A stretch of 64,000 nucleotides of DNA from the NCBI GenBank assembly GCA_903924985.1, contig CAIYDT010000083.1, forward strand, positions 1-64,000, given 5' to 3'. Position numbers and translations under genes: made by a program. The notes under the pieces were generated by a model. It saw nothing but the letters and a program-made list of their open reading frames with translations. It did no database searches and was not told where the DNA came from. Source of the stretch: an uncultured Acetobacteraceae bacterium (GTDB taxonomy: Bacteria; Pseudomonadota; Alphaproteobacteria; Acetobacterales; Acetobacteraceae). Below, piece by piece: positions 60,808 to 64,000 of this stretch (positions are counted from its first letter, which is position 1; every line of letters starts with the position of its first letter).

Positions 60808-60867
60808 GGGGTGGGTTCTCCTGCGCGGCAGTGTCGGTTAGACTCCGGGGTCCGTCAATTCGGCGCA
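60799..60867. repeat. Direct repeat copy A flanking the OLD-type gene
   Basis: 60799-60840 matches 62586-62627 at 38 of 42 positions, and similarity continues with gaps to GTCAATTCGG at about 60854-60867. It contains the thiolase start codon and the stop codon of the OLD-type gene. Confidence 0.85.
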
Positions 60868-62544
60868 TACCGCCAAGCGGCGCATGAAATCGTGGACGTC
60901 CTCGTGGATTTCGTCTGGGAGCATATGGGCGGCCACTTCCTCACGCGTCGGTGCCATGCCAGCGATTGCTCTCAGCGATTGGAAGAGAGATTCATCGCCT
61001 TCGAACAGGATTAGCTTTCCATCGACGCGCCGGAAAATATCGGCGGTGACAGTTCGCCAAGTCCGTCCGGGGGGCAGGGACAGGAGTTGGTCCGAAAACC
61101 ATCGATCGACGACAGCCAATCGAAGCGACTGAAAGAGGTCGGTGTCTCCCGCTGGCAGATTTCTGGTCACGGCGCGATGCCAAGCATCCGGCACCAGAAG
61201 ATAGTTCTCGATATTCCGGCGCTTCCATTCCGCCAACGATGGATTGTCAGGACCCGGATGGAATGCTTTGGCATCGTCGTCGAAATCAAACAGCATCATC
61301 CTCTTAACCCCGGGGATGATCTGCTGTAAGGCTACAAAATGGTCGTCCGCTGCTTTTTTCATATCGCGCGTGCTGCCGCCGCCCATGGTATGAAAAGTAA
61401 ACTTGCCAACCGCGTCGGTGACGCCGCAAGCCTCTGCCCAGGCGCGCAAGATACGCTCATCCGTTTCACCCTCGACGTAAAGAATAAACGGCGATGCCCG
61501 CAGCCGGGTAATCTCTTCGTTCGCGACATCGGCCATGGCCCTGAGCAGCGCAGGTGTGGACTGAATGCGCTGCGGTACGCCTGCCAGCAGTGATATAATC
61601 TGCGCCCCATCCACGCCGCGAGCGAATTCTTCGGCATGAGTCGCGATCAGGAATTGGACCCCGCGCTGCTGTGATTGCAGTTTGAAATAATCCAAAATTT
61701 CCCGTTGCAAACGCACGTGCAGATGGGCGTCCGGTTCATCCAACAAGATCGTGGTTGGACTATACCCAAAGAGAAACGCCAACAGCGTGAGGGTTTGATG
61801 AAACCCGCTCCCGCCTGATATAATATCGTATTTACGTCCATTTTTTTCGTAATCGACGGTTATGTTGACGTCGGATTCCGGGTCGTATTTCGGTTTAACG
61901 ATACGAACGTCGAGCCAACGCTTGATTTGTTTCGCCAATTCATCCCATTCTGCGGTTTTGAGTTCGGCGACCCGAAGCAGCAGATTACGTAACACACCCC
62001 CAGGTTGTCCTTTACCGACCTGCTGCCGGATTGGCGCATCGTCGAGCCGCTTTTCTACCGGCTCCAAACCGGAAAATGGTGGGACATAGGCTATCTTCGG
62101 CAGAGTTCCCAGCTTGGCGAGCTGACGGAATTGCTCCCATCCCCCCTGAGGAATGGCGTAAATGGTCTGCTGCGATTGATATCGTAGTTGGACGCCGAAC
62201 GCGCCGCCGGTGCCATCGGCGTTCCGCCACGTCAGCTCGATTTCAATGAGAATAAATGCTTGCGTCTTCGTGGCGGTGTTCCGGCGGTCCACCCGGTCCT
62301 TCCACAGCAGGATGAACTCCGGCAACGGCAATGCGGTGAAATTCGGCAGCACGATCTGAATTCCCGTAGAGCCCCGGCGATCCACTCGCCGAAACTCATC
62401 GACGCAGAACTGCCAGATCGCCAAGGCCTGCAAAATCGTGCTCTTGCCGCTGTTGTTCGGCCCAACCAGCAGATCGAACTGGCCGAACTCGAAGACCTGC
62501 TCTCCGATAGCCTTGAAGTTTCGTAGCGTGAGCTTGTCGATCAT
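60838..62544 (-). CDS. OLD-family ATPase-Toprim endonuclease
   Basis: A 568-residue AAA15-type ATPase fused to a Toprim nuclease. Walker A GPNNSGKST (28-36), ABC-type signature ISGGSGFHQTL, Walker B TILLDEPDAHLH, an Arg/His region ATHAEEFARG, then Toprim with Glu in FILYVEGETDE and the DxD in LFDFDDD. OLD-family enzymes act against phage or foreign DNA, alone or with partner helicases; no helicase or reverse-transcriptase partner is adjacent. Several sections are more AT-rich than neighbours (for example 61780-61900). The gene is inserted between a DUF3501 gene and a thiolase gene and is bounded by direct repeats. The C-terminus AELTDPGV resembles that of the DUF3501 protein because the repeats overlap both coding ends. 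Confidence 0.85.
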   Translation of the reverse strand: MIDKLTLRNFKAIGEQVFEFGQFDLLVGPNNSGKSTILQALAIWQFCVDEFRRVDRRGSTGIQIVLPNFTALPLPEFILLWKDRVDRRNTATKTQAFILIEIELTWRNADGTGGAFGVQLRYQSQQTIYAIPQGGWEQFRQLAKLGTLPKIAYVPPFSGLEPVEKRLDDAPIRQQVGKGQPGGVLRNLLLRVAELKTAEWDELAKQIKRWLDVRIVKPKYDPESDVNITVDYEKNGRKYDIISGGSGFHQTLTLLAFLFGYSPTTILLDEPDAHLHVRLQREILDYFKLQSQQRGVQFLIATHAEEFARGVDGAQIISLLAGVPQRIQSTPALLRAMADVANEEITRLRASPFILYVEGETDERILRAWAEACGVTDAVGKFTFHTMGGGSTRDMKKAADDHFVALQQIIPGVKRMMLFDFDDDAKAFHPGPDNPSLAEWKRRNIENYLLVPDAWHRAVTRNLPAGDTDLFQSLRLAVVDRWFSDQLLSLPPGRTWRTVTADIFRRVDGKLILFEGDESLFQSLRAIAGMAPTREEVAAHMLPDEIHEDVHDFMRRLAVCAELTDPGV

Positions 62545-62585
62545 GCAGGCCCCCTACCGAATTCGGGCCGCGCCGGCACCGGTGA

Positions 62586-62652
62586 CAGGGGCATGGGCTG
62601 GGTCCTCCTGTGCGGCAGTGTCCGTTACCCGAAGTCGGTCGTCAATTCGGCC
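62586..62652. repeat. Direct repeat copy B flanking the OLD-type gene
   Basis: The partner of copy A. It contains the stop codon of the DUF3501 gene (62625-62627) and a decayed version of the thiolase start (AGGAGG...ATGCCCCTG followed by TCACCGG), in which about 15 bases of thiolase codons are deleted. Confidence 0.85.
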
Positions 62653-63206
62653 CGCACGTTGTCGGGGAGGATGGCCATGTGGCCGTAATGGGGATGGTTG
62701 AAGCCCAGGGTAATCTCGGCCATCGGGAAGGCCGCGATCTGGGCGGCGGTGAAGGGGAAATGCACGAACTGCACCGACGATGCCTTGCCGTCCTCCCGCG
62801 TGCGGTCCTGATCGGCTTCCGCCACGCATCGGACCGTTTCGCTATCCAGTCGGATGAACGCGGTGTTTTCGATGCCGCCCAGACTATCCAGCACGCGGGC
62901 GCGGCGAATGGGATCGTCGATTTCGATCATGAAGGTGGCGGTGAGTTCCGATCCGTTCGGAATCAAAGGGTTATACGCTTCCAGTTCGCCGGGCACCTGC
63001 TCGGCACCGCCCTTTTCGATGTAGACCATCTCCTGGATTTGGTGCCACATCGTGTCGTAGGACTCGAAGTAGAAGGTAATGTAGGGGCCGACCTCAACCC
63101 GGCGGTTGCGCTTCCTGGCGGTGATCTCGCTGCGGAGTTGGGTGCGGTTTTTCGCGTATTCCGCAGCGGGGATGATGTCTGAAACAGTGATGATGCGTTT
63201 GGGCAT
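62625..63206 (-). CDS. DUF3501 family protein
   Basis: A 193-residue soluble protein recognised as DUF3501 from VSDIIPAAEYAKNR at the start, GPYITFYFESYDTMWHQIQEM in the middle and FNHPHYGHMAILP near the end. It is usually encoded next to an Fe-S CCG-domain protein and a rubrerythrin-like gene, and here it follows such an Fe-S gene by 32 bp. Its function is unknown, probably in redox stress. The start at 63206 has AAGGAG. The longer frame upstream overlaps the neighbour and is rejected. Confidence 0.85.
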   Translation of the reverse strand: MPKRIITVSDIIPAAEYAKNRTQLRSEITARKRNRRVEVGPYITFYFESYDTMWHQIQEMVYIEKGGAEQVPGELEAYNPLIPNGSELTATFMIEIDDPIRRARVLDSLGGIENTAFIRLDSETVRCVAEADQDRTREDGKASSVQFVHFPFTAAQIAAFPMAEITLGFNHPHYGHMAILPDNVRAELTTDFG

Positions 63207-63238
63207 GGGAGGCTCCTTAAACGACCGCGATGGTTGGG

Positions 63239-64000
63239 TCAGCCGGAAAACCCATAGGCACGCGCGAGCAACTGGATTGGGTGCGTCACCAGTTCGGGCC
63301 TGGCACCGTCCTGATCCAACGCATCGATACCCTGGGCGATATGCACGCCGGCCAGCGGGCACTCCGACATCACGAACCCCGCGCCGGTTTGCTGGGCGGT
63401 CTGAGCGACCGGCTTGCCGACTTTCATCGCGACAGGGAACCATTCCTCCTTGAAGCCCCAGGACCCGCCATGCCCCGAGCAGCGCTCGATCACCTTGACG
63501 GTGGAGCCAGGGATCAGGCGAAGCATTTCCGCGCCCTTCTGCCCCATATTTTGCGCCCGGGCGTGGCAGGCCATGTGCAACGATAATGTGCCCGGGACGG
63601 TCTGCATGCCCTCGGCCATACCTTCCTTCTTCGCGATATCGACGACGTATTCGCTGATATCGAAGGTCGCGCGGGACAACAGGGAAATATCGGGATCGCC
63701 TGGGAGAATAAGCGGCCATTCCGATTTCAGCATCAGCCCGCAGGACGGGACCAAGGCGATGATGTCGTAGCCCTTCTCGATCCAGGGCTTCATCTCGGCG
63801 GCCACCTTGCGGGCGTTGGCGGCGACCTCGTCGATGCGGCCTTGTTCCAGCAGCGGCATGCCGCAGCAACTGGGGTAAACCACGGTGGTTTCGACGCCGT
63901 TCTTCGCCAATACCCGGCGGGCGGCGACGCCGACATGGGGTTCGTTAAAATTGACGAAGCACGTCGCGTACAACACGGCTTTGCGGCCGAACGCCGGGGC
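63239..64000 (-). CDS. Fe-S oxidoreductase with CCG domains (GlpC/HdrB-like), 5' end outside window
   Basis: The C-terminal 253 residues (760 bp, open to the edge) of a CCG-domain protein. Visible: VVYPSCCGMPLLEQG, VPSCGLMLKSEWP, HMACHARAQNMG and ERCSGHGGSWGF, cysteine-rich motifs that bind Fe-S in glycolate oxidase GlcF/GlpC and heterodisulfide reductase HdrB. The reading frame continues past 64000, so the N-terminal ferredoxin part is not seen. It is co-directional with DUF3501 as expected. Confidence 0.85.
   Translation of the reverse strand, partial: APAFGRKAVLYATCFVNFNEPHVGVAARRVLAKNGVETTVVYPSCCGMPLLEQGRIDEVAANARKVAAEMKPWIEKGYDIIALVPSCGLMLKSEWPLILPGDPDISLLSRATFDISEYVVDIAKKEGMAEGMQTVPGTLSLHMACHARAQNMGQKGAEMLRLIPGSTVKVIERCSGHGGSWGFKEEWFPVAMKVGKPVAQTAQQTGAGFVMSECPLAGVHIAQGIDALDQDGARPELVTHPIQLLARAYGFSG

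Overview
The window is GC-rich (high-GC third positions, GTG/TTG starts, few intergenic gaps) and its protein families point to an alphaproteobacterium, most likely Acetobacteraceae/Rhodospirillales. This placement is inferred from protein resemblance and was not searched. Both edges cut genes: a short C-terminal fragment at the left (1-105) and an Fe-S protein at the right (63239-64000).

Layout. 0.1-5.2 kb: a hybrid histidine kinase that has lost its N-terminus, an internally deleted hydantoinase-B-like gene, a two-motif CDGSH protein whose 3' end has expanded into a 25-bp tandem repeat, an enolase-superfamily dehydratase and a gene remnant. 5.2-9.8 kb: a minus-strand assimilatory sulfite-reduction operon (cobA/cysG - cysJ - cysI - small membrane protein). 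9.9-16.3 kb: a TPR/GT41 glycosyltransferase overlapping an orphan molybdenum hydroxylase large subunit, a flavin monooxygenase and galE. 16.4-23.3 kb: a lytic transglycosylase with a SPOR domain, a small lipoprotein, a Wzm/Wzt-type polysaccharide ABC exporter, and the error-prone polymerase gene dnaE2 behind a small gene with a promoter that looks LexA-controlled.

23.3-31.7 kb: a PEP-CTERM/exopolysaccharide regulatory block: a shortened EpsB-type sugar transferase, PrsK kinase, PrsR sigma-54 activator, PrsT TPR protein and a GT4 glycosyltransferase. A second surface-glycan block lies at 47.5-54.7 kb: beta-helix protein, GT4, two FemAB-like acyltransferases, an exported protein with a C-terminal membrane anchor, a YdcF-family protein and a sugar epimerase. 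No exosortase gene is present in the window.

31.7-47.4 kb: acyl-CoA metabolism (enoyl-CoA hydratase family, acyl-CoA carboxylase beta), an unknown CBM9-like protein, a BrnT toxin gene overlapping a 1202-residue nuclease/DNA-methyltransferase whose first ~45 residues look like a BrnA antitoxin segment, then a three-gene 2-oxoacid:acceptor oxidoreductase operon with its own FAD/Fe-S subunit, a dehalogenase and a 2-hydroxyacid dehydrogenase. 54.7-64 kb: alcohol dehydrogenase, nicotinamidase, dihydroorotate-dehydrogenase-like protein, sirtuin, an intact HigB/HigA-like toxin-antitoxin pair, a thiolase/DUF35 pair, an OLD-type ATPase-Toprim nuclease inserted between imperfect direct repeats, a DUF3501 gene and an Fe-S (CCG-domain) protein.

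The strongest candidates for something new are the BrnT / BrnA-like restriction-methyltransferase fusion (36604-40483) and the repeat-flanked OLD-type gene (60799-62652). The window also shows several genes trimmed in frame (hydantoinase B, EpsB-like sugar transferase, hybrid kinase), which suggests an actively rearranging genome.
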